From contig NZ_JACIDF010000007.1 in NCBI RefSeq assembly GCF_014196195.1, positions 91,547 to 155,546 on the forward strand: a DNA stretch of 64,000 nucleotides. Direction: 5' to 3'. Of this stretch, positions 29,972 through 39,213 are shown in pieces. The translations under genes were made by a program, and so were the position numbers. The notes under the pieces were generated by a model. It was not told the DNA's origin, did no database searches, and saw nothing but the letters and a program-made list of their open reading frames with translations. Source of the stretch: Anoxybacteroides rupiense. GTDB lineage: Bacteria > Bacillota > Bacilli > Bacillales > Anoxybacillaceae. Within the stretch, counting starts at the first letter, position 1; each line of letters begins with the position of its first letter.

Positions 29972-31258
29972 ATGGAAAAATTAAAGATCATAGGCGGCGA
30001 CCCTTTGCGCGGAACGGTGCGAGTCAGCGGGGCGAAAAACAGTGCTGTGGCGTTGATTCCAGCAACGATTCTCGCTGAATCGCCGGTAACAATCGAAGGG
30101 CTGCCTGATATTTCGGATGTTCGCGTATTAGGAGAGTTAATCGAGGAAATTGGCGGCACGTTCCATTTTGATGGCAAAGAAGCGACAATTGATCCGACGA
30201 ACATCGTGTCAATGCCTCTTCCAAACGGAAAAGTGAAAATGCTGCGCGCTTCTTACTATTTAATGGGAGCGATGATCGGCCGCTTTAAAAAAGCTGTCAT
30301 CGGTCTACCGGGCGGTTGTCATTTAGGACCGCGCCCGATCGACCAGCACATTAAAGGGTTTGAAGCGTTAGGAGTTAAAGTCACAAACGAGCAAGGAGCC
30401 ATTTACTTGCGTGCGGATGAATTGCGCGGTGCCCGTATCTATTTAGATGTAGTAAGTGTTGGGGCAACCATTAACATTATGCTGGCTGCTGTACGCGCGA
30501 AAGGACGCACCATCATTGAAAATGCTGCAAAAGAGCCAGAAATCATTGACGTAGCCACACTACTGTCCAATATGGGGGCTAAAATTAAAGGAGCGGGAAC
30601 GGATATTATCCGCATTGATGGGGTGGAGCGATTGACAGGGTGCCGTCATTCCATTATTCCTGATCGAATTGAGGCAGGAACATTTATGATTGCCGCAGCT
30701 GCCATGGGACAAGAAGTGATGATCGACAATGTGATTCCGCAGCATTTGGAGTCATTAACAGCAAAACTGCGTGAAATGGGTGTGCGTGTCGAAGCAAGCG
30801 ATGATCAAATGGTGGTTGTTGGATCTCCGCAAATGAAAGCGGTCGATGTGAAAACGCTCGTATATCCAGGCTTTCCAACAGATTTGCAGCAGCCATTCAC
30901 AGCTTTATTAACCAAGGCACATGGGACAAGCGTTGTTACCGATACCATTTACAGTGCGCGTTTTAAACATATTGATGAGTTGCGGAGAATGAACGCCAAC
31001 ATTAAGGTAGAAGGACGCTCGGCCATCGTAACCGGTCCAACGCTGCTGCAGGGAGCGAAAGTGAAAGCGAGCGATTTACGGGCGGGTGCAGCTCTTGTAA
31101 TCGCTGGTTTAATGGCGGATGGAATGACGGAAATTACTGGGGTCGATCATATCGACCGTGGGTATAGCCATCTTGTCGAAAAATTGACAGGATTAGGCGC
31201 AACCATTTGGCGGGAGAAAATGACCGATCAGGAAATTGAGCAAATTCAAAATCTATAG
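29972..31258 (+). CDS. murA: UDP-N-acetylglucosamine 1-carboxyvinyltransferase (MurA2/MurZ type)
   Basis: Enzyme of 428 residues for the first committed step of peptidoglycan synthesis, transferring enolpyruvate from PEP to UDP-GlcNAc. Lys22 ([12 protein letters not shown]) and the fosfomycin-target Cys116 in [12 protein letters not shown] are present. This locus corresponds to the second Firmicutes paralogue (B. subtilis MurZ, formerly MurAB), not the one near spoIID. The ATG at 29972 has GGAAGGGAG upstream; the frame to 29924 is not coding. glpX begins only 28 bases downstream, so the two are cotranscribed. Confidence 0.94.
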   Translation: MEKLKIIGGDPLRGTVRVSGAKNSAVALIPATILAESPVTIEGLPDISDVRVLGELIEEIGGTFHFDGKEATIDPTNIVSMPLPNGKVKMLRASYYLMGAMIGRFKKAVIGLPGGCHLGPRPIDQHIKGFEALGVKVTNEQGAIYLRADELRGARIYLDVVSVGATINIMLAAVRAKGRTIIENAAKEPEIIDVATLLSNMGAKIKGAGTDIIRIDGVERLTGCRHSIIPDRIEAGTFMIAAAAMGQEVMIDNVIPQHLESLTAKLREMGVRVEASDDQMVVVGSPQMKAVDVKTLVYPGFPTDLQQPFTALLTKAHGTSVVTDTIYSARFKHIDELRRMNANIKVEGRSAIVTGPTLLQGAKVKASDLRAGAALVIAGLMADGMTEITGVDHIDRGYSHLVEKLTGLGATIWREKMTDQEIEQIQNL

Positions 31259-31286
31259 GCAACGAAGGGGAGAGGGAGAAGTCACA

Positions 31287-32252
31287 ATGGAAAGAAGTTT
31301 ATCAATGGAGCTTGTTCGTGTAACGGAAGCAGCGGCATTAGCCGCAGCGCGCTGGATGGGTCGCGGAAAAAAGGATGAAGCGGACGGTGCGGCGACATCG
31401 GCGATGCGTGACGTCTTTGACACGATTCCAATGAAGGGAACAGTCGTTATCGGTGAAGGAGAAATGGATGAGGCGCCGATGCTATATATTGGTGAAAAGC
31501 TAGGAAACGGTTATGGGCCGCGTGTTGATGTGGCAGTTGACCCTCTAGAAGGAACCAATATCTTGGCATCTGGGGGCTGGAATGCATTGGCGGTAGTAGC
31601 AGTAGCCGACCATGGAAATTTACTTCATGCTCCTGATATGTATATGGATAAGATTGCCGTTGGCCCAGAAGCAGTAGGGATGATTGATATCAATGCGCCA
31701 ATTATAGACAATTTGAAAGCGGTTGCGAAAGCGAAAAATAAAGATATTGAAGACGTGGTGGCCATCGTGTTAAATCGCCCGCGGCATGAGCATATTATAG
31801 CGGAACTGCGAGAGGCCGGCGCCCGCATTAAACTCATTAATGATGGCGATGTGGCCGCAGCGATTAATACGGCGTTCGATCATACCGGGGTTGATATTTT
31901 GTTTGGATCAGGAGGAGCGCCAGAAGGTGTATTAGCCGCTGTGGCGTTAAAATGCTTAGGCGGTGAAATTCAAGGGAAGCTTCTGCCGCAAAATGACGCA
32001 GAATTGGAACGATGCCAAAAAATGGGATTAAATGTCGACAAAGTGCTGCGTATGGAAGATTTAGTAAAAGGGGATGACGCTATTTTTGCTGCAACGGGTG
32101 TCACTGACGGTGAGCTTTTGCGAGGAGTTCAATTTAAAGGCTCTTATGGAGAAACGCATTCCCTTGTCATGAGGGCGAAATCAGGCACGGTTCGTTTCAT
32201 TGACGGGCGGCACAGCTTAAAGAAAAAACCTAATTTAGTCATTAAACCATAA
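31287..32252 (+). CDS. glpX: Class II fructose-1,6-bisphosphatase
   Basis: Gluconeogenic phosphatase of 321 residues, the same length as B. subtilis GlpX (YwjI). The metal-binding motifs of the inositol-phosphatase-like fold are visible: [12 protein letters not shown] and [10 protein letters not shown]. It removes the 1-phosphate from fructose-1,6-bisphosphate. I start at the ATG at 31287 following AGAGGGAG; the frame runs back into murA. It lies directly behind murA and ends at a strong terminator. Confidence 0.94.
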   Translation: MERSLSMELVRVTEAAALAAARWMGRGKKDEADGAATSAMRDVFDTIPMKGTVVIGEGEMDEAPMLYIGEKLGNGYGPRVDVAVDPLEGTNILASGGWNALAVVAVADHGNLLHAPDMYMDKIAVGPEAVGMIDINAPIIDNLKAVAKAKNKDIEDVVAIVLNRPRHEHIIAELREAGARIKLINDGDVAAAINTAFDHTGVDILFGSGGAPEGVLAAVALKCLGGEIQGKLLPQNDAELERCQKMGLNVDKVLRMEDLVKGDDAIFAATGVTDGELLRGVQFKGSYGETHSLVMRAKSGTVRFIDGRHSLKKKPNLVIKP

Positions 32253-32259
32253 GCCATGT

Positions 32260-32296
32260 GAGCGAGGGGCAGATGCAGCTTCCCTCGCTCCTTTCT
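32260..32296 (+). terminator. Intrinsic terminator after glpX
   Basis: GAGCGAGGG pairs with CCCTCGCTC, followed by CTTTCT. Confidence 0.75.
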
Positions 32297-32708
32297 ATCA
32301 CGCTGTCACTAGTCAAATGGCTGGAAAGATGAAAAGCCAAGGAATTCATCCCATTTTTGTAGAATGGGAACGTTTCATTGACAGCCTACGGTGTTTTAAT
32401 TTATCTAGAAACTGGAGTGCATCAGATGAGAAAAGGACAATAACAAGCTTCATATCGCCGCAAATGTTCAGTTACATCTACTCATATAGCACCTCAACCC
32501 GCTCATTTTTGTTGCAAGGTCCAAATGGATGATCTATCATCATCATTTTATGGGCGCTTGCCTATGTAGTGTTCCAACCAATCGGCGAATGGATGATATG
32601 TAATCGATCTCATCCGCAAATGATCAACATCCGGCTCCGCACGTCCCTTAGCTTTACTTCGGAGGAAACACTCTAACCTGTATTGATCATGATAAAAATA
32701 AAAAATGG
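32297..32708. other. Intergenic stretch between glpX and the rho promoter, no clear gene
   Basis: About 410 bases without a credible gene. Short open frames exist, including one ending GVHQMRKGQ at about 32445 and another starting at 32317. Neither has a convincing ribosome binding site or a family I recognise. It could be a decayed gene. Confidence 0.4.
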
Positions 32709-32738
32709 TTGATTAAAAAACTGTAAAAAGGGTAAAAT
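32709..32738 (+). promoter_or_regulatory. Promoter of rho
   Basis: TTGATT and TAAAAT are separated by 18 bases. The predicted leader of about 150 bases contains a C/U-rich, G-poor stretch at 32777-32850, suited to Rho loading and autoregulation. Confidence 0.55.
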
Positions 32739-32895
32739 AGTCATGCCGTGTGTGCATAAAAATAAGCTCTGCGATTTTTTGCTTCTTTAACATATAAACC
32801 TTCGTAATCTTCTTTCATCCCATCCATAGCTTATTTCATAAATTCATTTGGTGTATATGGGAGAGAATGAAAAATAGTAAAAGTGTGGTGGCGAA

Positions 32896-34167
32896 ATGGA
32901 CTTAACAATCTCGGTATTAGAAAATATGAAACTTAAAGAGCTATATGAACTAGCTCGGCAATATAAAATTTCTTATTACAGTAAACTAACAAAAAAAGAG
33001 CTTATTTTCGCTATTTTAAAAGCACAGGCTGAACAAGACGGATTATTGTTTATGGAAGGCGTTCTCGAAATCATTCAATCAGAAGGGTTCGGGTTTTTAA
33101 GGCCGATCAATTACTCTCCAAGCTCAGAGGATATTTACATTTCCGCTTCGCAAATTCGCCGCTTTGATTTAAGAAATGGCGATAAAGTTTCAGGAAAAGT
33201 TCGTCCTCCTAAAGAAAATGAACGATATTATGGGCTTCTTCACGTGGAGGCTGTAAATGGCGAAGACCCTGAAGTAGCGAAAGAACGCGTTCACTTTCCT
33301 GCCTTGACGCCGCTTTATCCAAGTCGCCAAATGAAATTAGAAACAACGCCGGATAAGCTGTCGACGCGAATTATGGATTTAATCGCCCCGGTCGGCTTTG
33401 GCCAGCGCGGGTTAATTGTCGCTCCCCCAAAAGCAGGGAAAACAATGCTTTTAAAAGAAATCGCTAACAGTATTACGACAAACCATCCGGATGTCGAGCT
33501 GATTGTCCTTCTAATTGATGAACGTCCTGAGGAAGTGACCGATATTGAACGCTCGGTAGCGGGCGATGTTGTCAGCTCGACGTTTGATGAAGTGCCGGAA
33601 AACCATATCAAGGTTGCTGAGTTAGTGCTTGAACGCGCGATGCGTCTCGTTGAGCATAAGCGCGATGTTGTCATTTTAATGGACAGTATTACTCGTTTGG
33701 CAAGAGCCTATAATTTAGTCATTCCGCCAAGTGGACGGACACTTTCCGGAGGGATTGATCCAGCCGCTTTCCACCGTCCGAAACGATTTTTTGGAGCTGC
33801 GCGCAACATTGAAGAAGGCGGCAGCTTGACGATTTTAGCGACAGCGCTTGTCGATACCGGCTCGCGCATGGATGATGTGATTTATGAGGAATTTAAAGGA
33901 ACGGGCAATATGGAGCTGCACTTAGATCGCTCGCTGGCGGAACGTCGGATTTTCCCAGCTATTGATATTCGCCGTTCTGGTACTCGTAAAGAAGAATTGC
34001 TGATTCCAAAAGAGCATTTAGACAAGCTTTGGTCGATTCGCAAAACGATGTCGGATACACCAGATTTTATCGAGCGCTTTTTAAATAAGCTTCGCCAAAC
34101 GAAAACAAATGAAGAATTTTTCTCGATATTAGACGATGAATGGAAAAATATAGGTATTAAAAAATAA
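32896..34167 (+). CDS. rho: Transcription termination factor Rho
   Basis: Hexameric RNA helicase/ATPase of 423 residues. The N-terminal Rho-N domain ([12 protein letters not shown]) is followed by a cold-shock-like RNA-binding domain with GFGFLR. The ATPase core has Walker [13 protein letters not shown] near residue 180 and Walker [16 protein letters not shown]. It is shorter than E. coli Rho in the linker but complete. The ATG has GGTGG upstream. A long leader suggests autogenous control, as known in B. subtilis. rpmE follows from its own promoter. Confidence 0.96.
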   Translation: MDLTISVLENMKLKELYELARQYKISYYSKLTKKELIFAILKAQAEQDGLLFMEGVLEIIQSEGFGFLRPINYSPSSEDIYISASQIRRFDLRNGDKVSGKVRPPKENERYYGLLHVEAVNGEDPEVAKERVHFPALTPLYPSRQMKLETTPDKLSTRIMDLIAPVGFGQRGLIVAPPKAGKTMLLKEIANSITTNHPDVELIVLLIDERPEEVTDIERSVAGDVVSSTFDEVPENHIKVAELVLERAMRLVEHKRDVVILMDSITRLARAYNLVIPPSGRTLSGGIDPAAFHRPKRFFGAARNIEEGGSLTILATALVDTGSRMDDVIYEEFKGTGNMELHLDRSLAERRIFPAIDIRRSGTRKEELLIPKEHLDKLWSIRKTMSDTPDFIERFLNKLRQTKTNEEFFSILDDEWKNIGIKK

Positions 34168-34171
34168 CCAG

Positions 34172-34200
34172 TTGCAAAACCATAACACCCTTGCTATAAT
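34172..34200 (+). promoter_or_regulatory. Strong promoter of rpmE
   Basis: TTGCAA and TATAAT are separated by 17 bases. The leader of about 90 bases contains AGAGAAACTCT and longer pairing potential, and could be an L31 ribosomal-protein leader; that is tentative. Confidence 0.7.
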
Positions 34201-34297
34201 TTTATCATGTGTGTTTTGTCAAACAATGAGAAATGACTCACAACGGATAGAGAAACTCTGTTTCGAAATGATTCAGGGCGGAAGGAGATGAAAAGAA

Positions 34298-34498
34298 ATG
34301 AAAGCAGGCATTCATCCTGAGTACAAAAAAGTGATCGTAAAATGTGCTTGTGGAAACGAGTTTGAGAGCGGCTCTGTGAAAGAGGAAGTGCGCGTAGAGA
34401 TTTGCTCTGAGTGCCATCCATTCTACACAGGACGTCAAAAATTCGCTTCTGCTGCAGGACGTGTTGATAAATTCAACAAAAAATACGGCCTTAAATAA
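34298..34498 (+). CDS. rpmE: 50S ribosomal protein L31, zinc-binding form
   Basis: Ribosomal protein of 66 residues. It is the C+ form, with cysteine pairs CAC near residue 16 and CSEC near residue 36 that bind zinc. Such forms are used when zinc is sufficient and are replaced by a cysteine-free paralogue (YtiA-type) under zinc starvation. GGAAGGAG precedes the ATG. It has a strong promoter of its own and two hairpins after the stop. Confidence 0.96.
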   Translation: MKAGIHPEYKKVIVKCACGNEFESGSVKEEVRVEICSECHPFYTGRQKFASAAGRVDKFNKKYGLK

Positions 34499-34505
34499 TA
34501 GAAAA

Positions 34506-34535
34506 CGGCTCGCTGAGCGATTAGCGTGCCGCTTT
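34506..34535 (+). terminator. GC-rich hairpin after rpmE
   Basis: CGGCTCGCT pairs with AGCGTGCCG (one mismatch) and is followed by CTTT only, so it is a weak terminator on its own. Confidence 0.5.
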
Positions 34536-34563
34536 ATCATTACTTCGATGAGTAAACGTACAG

Positions 34564-34600
34564 AACAGGCAAGCGAAGTTGATTCACTTGCCTGTTTTTT
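34564..34600 (+). terminator. Intrinsic terminator between rpmE and tdk
   Basis: AACAGGCAAGCGAA pairs with TTCACTTGCCTGTT and is followed by TTTTTT. It stands only about 32 bases before the tdk start, so tdk must use read-through or a promoter that I could not identify. Confidence 0.8.
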
Positions 34601-34631
34601 CATGAAGTTTGGAAAGAAAGGGGAAGCCCCG

Positions 34632-35258
34632 ATGGATGTAATGAAACAATCAGGCTGGCTCGAGGTGATTTGTGGCAGCATGTTCTCTGGAAAATCAGAG
34701 GAGCTGATCCGCCGCGTTCGTCGTGCTACATTTGCAAAGCAGGAAGTGAAGGTATTTAAACCTGCGATTGATAACCGCTATAGCGAAGAAGCGGTTGTAT
34801 CTCATAATGGCGCTTCAGTGATTGCTATTTCCGTCGCGACTGCTGAGGAAATATTAGAATACATATCAGAAAAAACGGATGTCGTTGCCATTGATGAAGT
34901 GCAATTTTTTGATGAGCAAATTGTCGAAATTGTGCAAACGTTAGCAGATCGCGGTTATCGTGTCATTGCAGCTGGATTGGATCAGGATTTTCGCGGTGAA
35001 CCATTTGGTCCTGTGCCGACATTAATGGCGATTGCCGAATCGGTCACAAAGCTTCAAGCAGTATGTACGGTATGCGGTTCCCCAGCAAGCCGTACACAGC
35101 GACTCATTAATGGCAAACCTGCTTCTTATTATGATCCGGTGATTTTAGTGGGAGCCAGTGAATCATATGAGCCGCGTTGCCGCCATCATCATGAAGTTCC
35201 TGATAAGCCAGAGAAGCGAGACCGTAATGGAAGCGAAACCGAACGTATCATTCGGTAG
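34632..35258 (+). CDS. tdk: Thymidine kinase
   Basis: Type II thymidine kinase of 208 residues that salvages thymidine to dTMP. The P-loop is [10 protein letters not shown] at residues 15-24, with DEVQFF as Walker B. The zinc-binding pairs are CTVCGSP and a later C-x-H region (PRCRHHH); the last pair is Cys-His rather than Cys-Cys, as in some relatives. I start at the ATG at 34632 preceded by AAAGGGG; the frame extends upstream through the terminator and is not coding there. The charged tail ([11 protein letters not shown]) is lineage-specific. Confidence 0.93.
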   Translation: MDVMKQSGWLEVICGSMFSGKSEELIRRVRRATFAKQEVKVFKPAIDNRYSEEAVVSHNGASVIAISVATAEEILEYISEKTDVVAIDEVQFFDEQIVEIVQTLADRGYRVIAAGLDQDFRGEPFGPVPTLMAIAESVTKLQAVCTVCGSPASRTQRLINGKPASYYDPVILVGASESYEPRCRHHHEVPDKPEKRDRNGSETERIIR

Positions 35259-35325
35259 TGCATGGTACATTCTGCTATCAATATTTCTGTCATAACAGGA
35301 AAAGATAACGGCAGGGAGGCGACGA

Positions 35326-35769
35326 ATGATGAAAAAGGTACTGCCGTTACTTTTCGGTGTGCTCCTTTCCGCATGTGCACTGAATCCAACCGATTCACAA
35401 TATCATGCGCAAAAGGAAGATCAAAACGGAAGAAAACTAATGACAGGGGATCGGGCCAAGCCCAATTATGATCGAATATATAATCATTTTGATGATCCAG
35501 AAAACACCAATCAAAACCCGAATTTTATAAGCTTGACCGATGGCAGCGAAAATAATCGTGCGGATGTGCGAAAAGCGGTTCAAGTAGTGGAAAAATATAC
35601 AAATTATGAGGCTGGATCGGTGTGGATGAATGGTGCTGACATGTGGATCACCGTTCATGCACGAAACCGTCTGTCGAATGAGCAGAGACAAAAAGATCAA
35701 GCGCGTTTGCAGCAATTATTGACAAAGGCAATCCCGACCTATCGTGTTCATGTACGAATCCATGACTGA
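35326..35769 (+). CDS. Putative lipoprotein, weakly YhcN/YlaJ-like
   Basis: Secreted lipoprotein of 147 residues. A short signal peptide ends in the lipobox LLSAC, giving a lipidated Cys17. The mature part is Asn/Asp-rich and then has an alpha-beta stretch, RKAVQVVEKYTNYEAGSVWM, followed by TVHARNRLSNEQRQ. That pattern recalls the YhcN/YlaJ sporulation lipoproteins, which are longer. I am unsure of the assignment. GGGAGG lies 6 bases before the first ATG; a second ATG follows at once. It is not present at this position in B. subtilis as I recall. Confidence 0.6.
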   Translation: MMKKVLPLLFGVLLSACALNPTDSQYHAQKEDQNGRKLMTGDRAKPNYDRIYNHFDDPENTNQNPNFISLTDGSENNRADVRKAVQVVEKYTNYEAGSVWMNGADMWITVHARNRLSNEQRQKDQARLQQLLTKAIPTYRVHVRIHD

Positions 35770-36272
35770 TATGTGCCTGCTCTGCAATAGGGTTTTTGGT
35801 GCTGCATAATATTGAGAGCTGCAATTGGATAGATGAACATGTGCAGTGATGAAGTTTAACGGTCGGAAGGTAAGCACATATACTTGTCTTCTGGCCGTAT
35901 GTGTTTACAGACATATCCCTTCAATCTCTAAAAGTTTATTTATGATACATAAGTAATGAACGATTTCAGCATGGAATCGACTGTCAAATGATATCAATCC
36001 AATGAGAGGATAGAACCTATCGCCCATTCAAAAGCAGAATGTCATTTCTTAGACGGTTGGCGACAAGTCCGTCCATGATCTCGCTCATGCTAAAGCGTAA
36101 CCACGAATGGAATAATCTCATGAGCTTTTTATTTGCTCATCTGAGAGGAATCTATCGGCGCATCCAATGAATGGGGTTGATAGGGTTAACATCAGCTGCG
36201 CTGGATGACGCCGCTAAAATGGAAAGCTTGAAAGATGAACGCCGTTCTATATAAAAAAACAGAAGAGTCCTG
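35770..36272. other. Long intergenic stretch upstream of the alcohol-sensing cluster
   Basis: About 500 bases with no recognisable gene. A minus-strand frame at 36017-36121 would encode 34 residues (starting MRLFHSWLRF), which may be a real small protein or the remnant of a lost gene. It has no convincing ribosome binding site. Confidence 0.4.
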
Positions 36273-36334
36273 CCGGGGAACAGCTTATTGGCTACCTGAA
36301 ATAAAAAGCCGTTATACTGTATCCCGGTTTTTTT
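36273..36334 (+). terminator. Branched intrinsic terminator before ercA-like gene
   Basis: CCGGGGAACAG pairs with CTGTATCCCGG, enclosing an inner GGCT/AGCC stem, and is followed by TTTTTTT. It insulates the cluster from upstream transcription, or ends a lost or unseen transcript. Its T run abuts the -35 of the next promoter. Confidence 0.65.
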
Positions 36335-36335
36335 G

Positions 36336-36365
36336 TGGACAAAAAATTGAGAATAATTATAAAAT
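36336..36365 (+). promoter_or_regulatory. Sigma-A-type promoter of the ercA-like operon
   Basis: TGGACA and TAAAAT are separated by 18 bases, about 33 bases upstream of the start codon. It is not a sigma-54 element. Confidence 0.5.
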
Positions 36366-36397
36366 TAGTAAAAGGTGATAATTAGGATGGAGAAAGT

Positions 36398-37546
36398 ATG
36401 AACATTCACAAATTTATGATGCCAGAAATCATTTTTGGAAACGGATCCATTCAACAGGTGGGAGAAAGTTGCTTACGGCTTGGTGCGACAAATGTCTTGA
36501 TTGTCAGTGATCCAGGTGTGATCGCAGCAGGGTGGCTAGATGTGGTCATTCAAAGCTGTAAGCAAGCGGGCTTGAAGTACACTACTTTTTCAGATATCAC
36601 GATTAATCCGAAAGATGAAGAAGTAGAAAAGGGATGCCGCGTTTATATGGAGCATGAGTGTGACTCCATTATTGGCGTTGGCGGCGGCAGTTCGATTGAT
36701 GTAGCGAAAGCGATTGCCATTCTCGCCACCAATGGCGGCCAGATTCAAAGCTATGAGGGAGTGGATAAAATCCACCATCCGCTTCCCCCGCAGGTCATGG
36801 TTGCGACTACCGCTGGATCAGGTTCAGAAGTATCGCAATTTTCCGTTATTGTCGATACAAAAAAGCAGAAAAAGATGACCATTATTTCTAGATCTCTTAT
36901 TCCAGATATCGCGATTATTGACCCAGAAACGCTCGTTACGAAAAGTGCGGAGTTAACTGGAGCGACGGGGATGGATGTGTTAACACACGGCATTGAAGCC
37001 TATGTCAGCTTGGCGGCAACACCTCTGACCGACGTTCAAGCGAAGAATGCGATTTCTCTAGTGGCGGAATATTTGCGGCCTTCTGTAGCTTCCAAAATGA
37101 ATCGGGAGGCTAAGACGAATATGGCCATGGCAAGCTTACAATCCGGGCTTGCCTTTTCCAACGCCATTTTAGGAGCTGTCCATGCGATGTCGCATGCAGT
37201 AGGAGGAAAATACAACCTTTTGCATGGCGATGTCAATTCTATTTTGCTTCCTCATGTAATGGAGTACAATCTTTTAGCCAATCCTAAGAAATTTGCTGAT
37301 ATTGCTCTTTTTCTTGGCATGGATATACGCGGAATGTCTCATATGGAAGCAGGGAGAAGAGCCATTGAGTATGTCAAACAATTAACGGCCGATATTGGGG
37401 CTCCCCAACGTTTGTCATCTATTGGGGTAGAAGAAGAAGAAATGAAAAAAATGAGCCTCATGGCTTTACATGATGCTTGCATGATTACCAACCCGAGAGA
37501 TGTAACGGCAGAAGATATTGAAGAAATATTTAGAAGGGCATGGTAG
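36398..37546 (+). CDS. Iron-containing alcohol dehydrogenase homologue, ErcA-like
   Basis: Protein of 382 residues in the group III iron-dependent alcohol dehydrogenase family. The NAD-binding glycine motif is GVGGGSSIDVAKA. The metal ligands are visible in TGMDVLTHGIEAY and in AVHAMSHAVGG with LLHGDVNS. It resembles Pseudomonas ErcA in VSDPGVIAAGW and TTAGSGSEVSQF. ErcA is a homologue with a regulatory role in ethanol oxidation, encoded beside a sensor kinase. Here too the next gene, overlapping or 2 bases downstream depending on its start, is a sensor kinase. It may therefore act as a sensor partner as well as, or instead of, a bulk catabolic enzyme. GGATGGAG precedes the ATG. Confidence 0.82.
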   Translation: MNIHKFMMPEIIFGNGSIQQVGESCLRLGATNVLIVSDPGVIAAGWLDVVIQSCKQAGLKYTTFSDITINPKDEEVEKGCRVYMEHECDSIIGVGGGSSIDVAKAIAILATNGGQIQSYEGVDKIHHPLPPQVMVATTAGSGSEVSQFSVIVDTKKQKKMTIISRSLIPDIAIIDPETLVTKSAELTGATGMDVLTHGIEAYVSLAATPLTDVQAKNAISLVAEYLRPSVASKMNREAKTNMAMASLQSGLAFSNAILGAVHAMSHAVGGKYNLLHGDVNSILLPHVMEYNLLANPKKFADIALFLGMDIRGMSHMEAGRRAIEYVKQLTADIGAPQRLSSIGVEEEEMKKMSLMALHDACMITNPRDVTAEDIEEIFRRAW

Positions 37547-37548
37547 CG

Positions 37549-39195
37549 ATGAATGAGCGGCAGCAAATGATTAATTTGTTAACAGGGGTGCAATCCTCCA
37601 AGAAAAGCTATTATACCGAATTGAAGAAAATGGTAGCGGAATTAAAAAAGAAAAATATGCAGCTGGAAATTATCAATGACATTACGAAAAGCTTTAATAT
37701 TGATATGTCAATGGATGACATGCTGAAAAATACCTTTGATAAGCTGAGAGAAATTTTTCCTATCAAACGCATCAGTCTATCTTTATACGAAAATGATAAG
37801 CTTACATTGACGAATGTCTATCCTTTCCATTCGCTATACTTCCCCATTGGTTTTACGTTGCCGAAAGAACGCTCGATTTATTGGAAAGTGATTCAATCGC
37901 TGCAGAAGCTTTTTTATCAAGTGCAGGAGAAAGAGGAGAGCTACGTAGAAAGCGCTGTTTACCGAGAGCTTGGCATAAACAGCGTATTGCTTGTTCCGTT
38001 GATTAGCAAAGGACAGGTAATCGGCGTATTAAGCATCGGAAGCTCTGAAATCGTCCGATATGATGAAGCCGATCTCTCGTTTTTCCAGCAATTTGGAGAT
38101 CAGTTGGCGGTTTGCATCGAAAATGCAAGGCTTTATCGCGAGGTGCTTGTCAGTAAAAAAGAATGGGAGGAAACATTTCGGGCTGTTTCGGAAATGATTT
38201 TAGTCGTTGATTTAGAAGGCCGTATTTTGCGATATAATGATGCAGCGAAAGAATTTTTTCAAATTGGCGGGTCCCCGCATACTAGAAATATATGTGAGCT
38301 GTTAGCGATTGAGCAAAATGAAAACCCTATCATGGAAAATGTAGCAACACAAAAACCCGTTTATCGTCGCTTTCATATTCAGCAACGCATATGTGACTTT
38401 CATTCGTATCCAGTATTTAACGAAAACCAAAGCATTTACGCTGTGATTATTTATATCAATGATATTACAGAAAAACTTCAGATTGAGGCGCAATTGGTGC
38501 AATCAGGGAAATTGGCCGCCATTGGCGAAATGGCGGCGGGTATCGCTCATGAGCTGAACAATCCGCTGACAGCGATTCTTGGCAATGCTCAGCTATTGTT
38601 GAGATCTTTCCCGAAAGAAGGGCGTTCTTCCACACTTTTATCCGATATTTATTCATGTGGAAAGCGCTGCAAAGCCATTATTCAAAACCTGCTGACATTT
38701 GCCAGACAGGATGAATATCGGTTTGCGGACTGTTCCATTAATGATGCGGTTGAACAGGTGCTGGGGCTGATCAGGGATCAAATTCAAAAGCAAAATATCG
38801 TCATTCAGGTCAATCTGGATCATTCCGTTGAATGGGTGGAAGGGAATCTTCAGCAAATTGGCCAAATTGTATTAAATCTTTTAATCAACGCCAAAGATGC
38901 ACTGGAAGAGAGGGAGGGCGCTGAAAAAGTAATCGCAATTGAAACAAAAACGATCGTTGAACATGGGAGTAAATGGGTAACCCTTTCTGTCAAAGATAAT
39001 GGTATTGGGATCGACAAACAGCATCTGCAGGAGATTTTTAACCCGTTTTTTACGACTAAACGGCCAGGAAAAGGAACAGGGCTTGGTCTATCTGTTAGCT
39101 TAGGAATTGCACAAGCTCACGGAGGGACGATTGAAGCCATAAGCGAACGAGGAAAAGGAAGTGAGTTTATTTTAAAGCTTCCGGCAAAGCGATAG
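37549..39195 (+). CDS. GAF-PAS sensor histidine kinase
   Basis: Soluble histidine kinase of 548 residues without membrane helices. An N-terminal coiled coil is followed by a GAF domain (about 45-190) and a PAS domain (about 205-310). The HisKA domain has His334 in GIAHELNNPLTAILGNAQ, and the HATPase has the N box NLLINAKDA, DNGIGID and GKGTGLGLSVS. It is NtrB-like in its catalytic part and should phosphorylate the next gene product. Two starts are possible, 37540 (overlapping the upstream stop) and 37549; I prefer the latter for spacing from AGAAGGG. Its input, perhaps an alcohol, an aldehyde or the ErcA-like protein, is inferred from context only. Confidence 0.88.
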   Translation: MNERQQMINLLTGVQSSKKSYYTELKKMVAELKKKNMQLEIINDITKSFNIDMSMDDMLKNTFDKLREIFPIKRISLSLYENDKLTLTNVYPFHSLYFPIGFTLPKERSIYWKVIQSLQKLFYQVQEKEESYVESAVYRELGINSVLLVPLISKGQVIGVLSIGSSEIVRYDEADLSFFQQFGDQLAVCIENARLYREVLVSKKEWEETFRAVSEMILVVDLEGRILRYNDAAKEFFQIGGSPHTRNICELLAIEQNENPIMENVATQKPVYRRFHIQQRICDFHSYPVFNENQSIYAVIIYINDITEKLQIEAQLVQSGKLAAIGEMAAGIAHELNNPLTAILGNAQLLLRSFPKEGRSSTLLSDIYSCGKRCKAIIQNLLTFARQDEYRFADCSINDAVEQVLGLIRDQIQKQNIVIQVNLDHSVEWVEGNLQQIGQIVLNLLINAKDALEEREGAEKVIAIETKTIVEHGSKWVTLSVKDNGIGIDKQHLQEIFNPFFTTKRPGKGTGLGLSVSLGIAQAHGGTIEAISERGKGSEFILKLPAKR

Positions 39196-39213
39196 AATGG
39201 AGGCAGAGAACCG

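Noticed and set aside
36335..36352. A sigma-54 promoter for the ercA-like operon (TGGACA with TTGAG at similar spacing)
   Set aside because: The -12 GC and part of the -24 box do not match; a sigma-A element fits the same place better.
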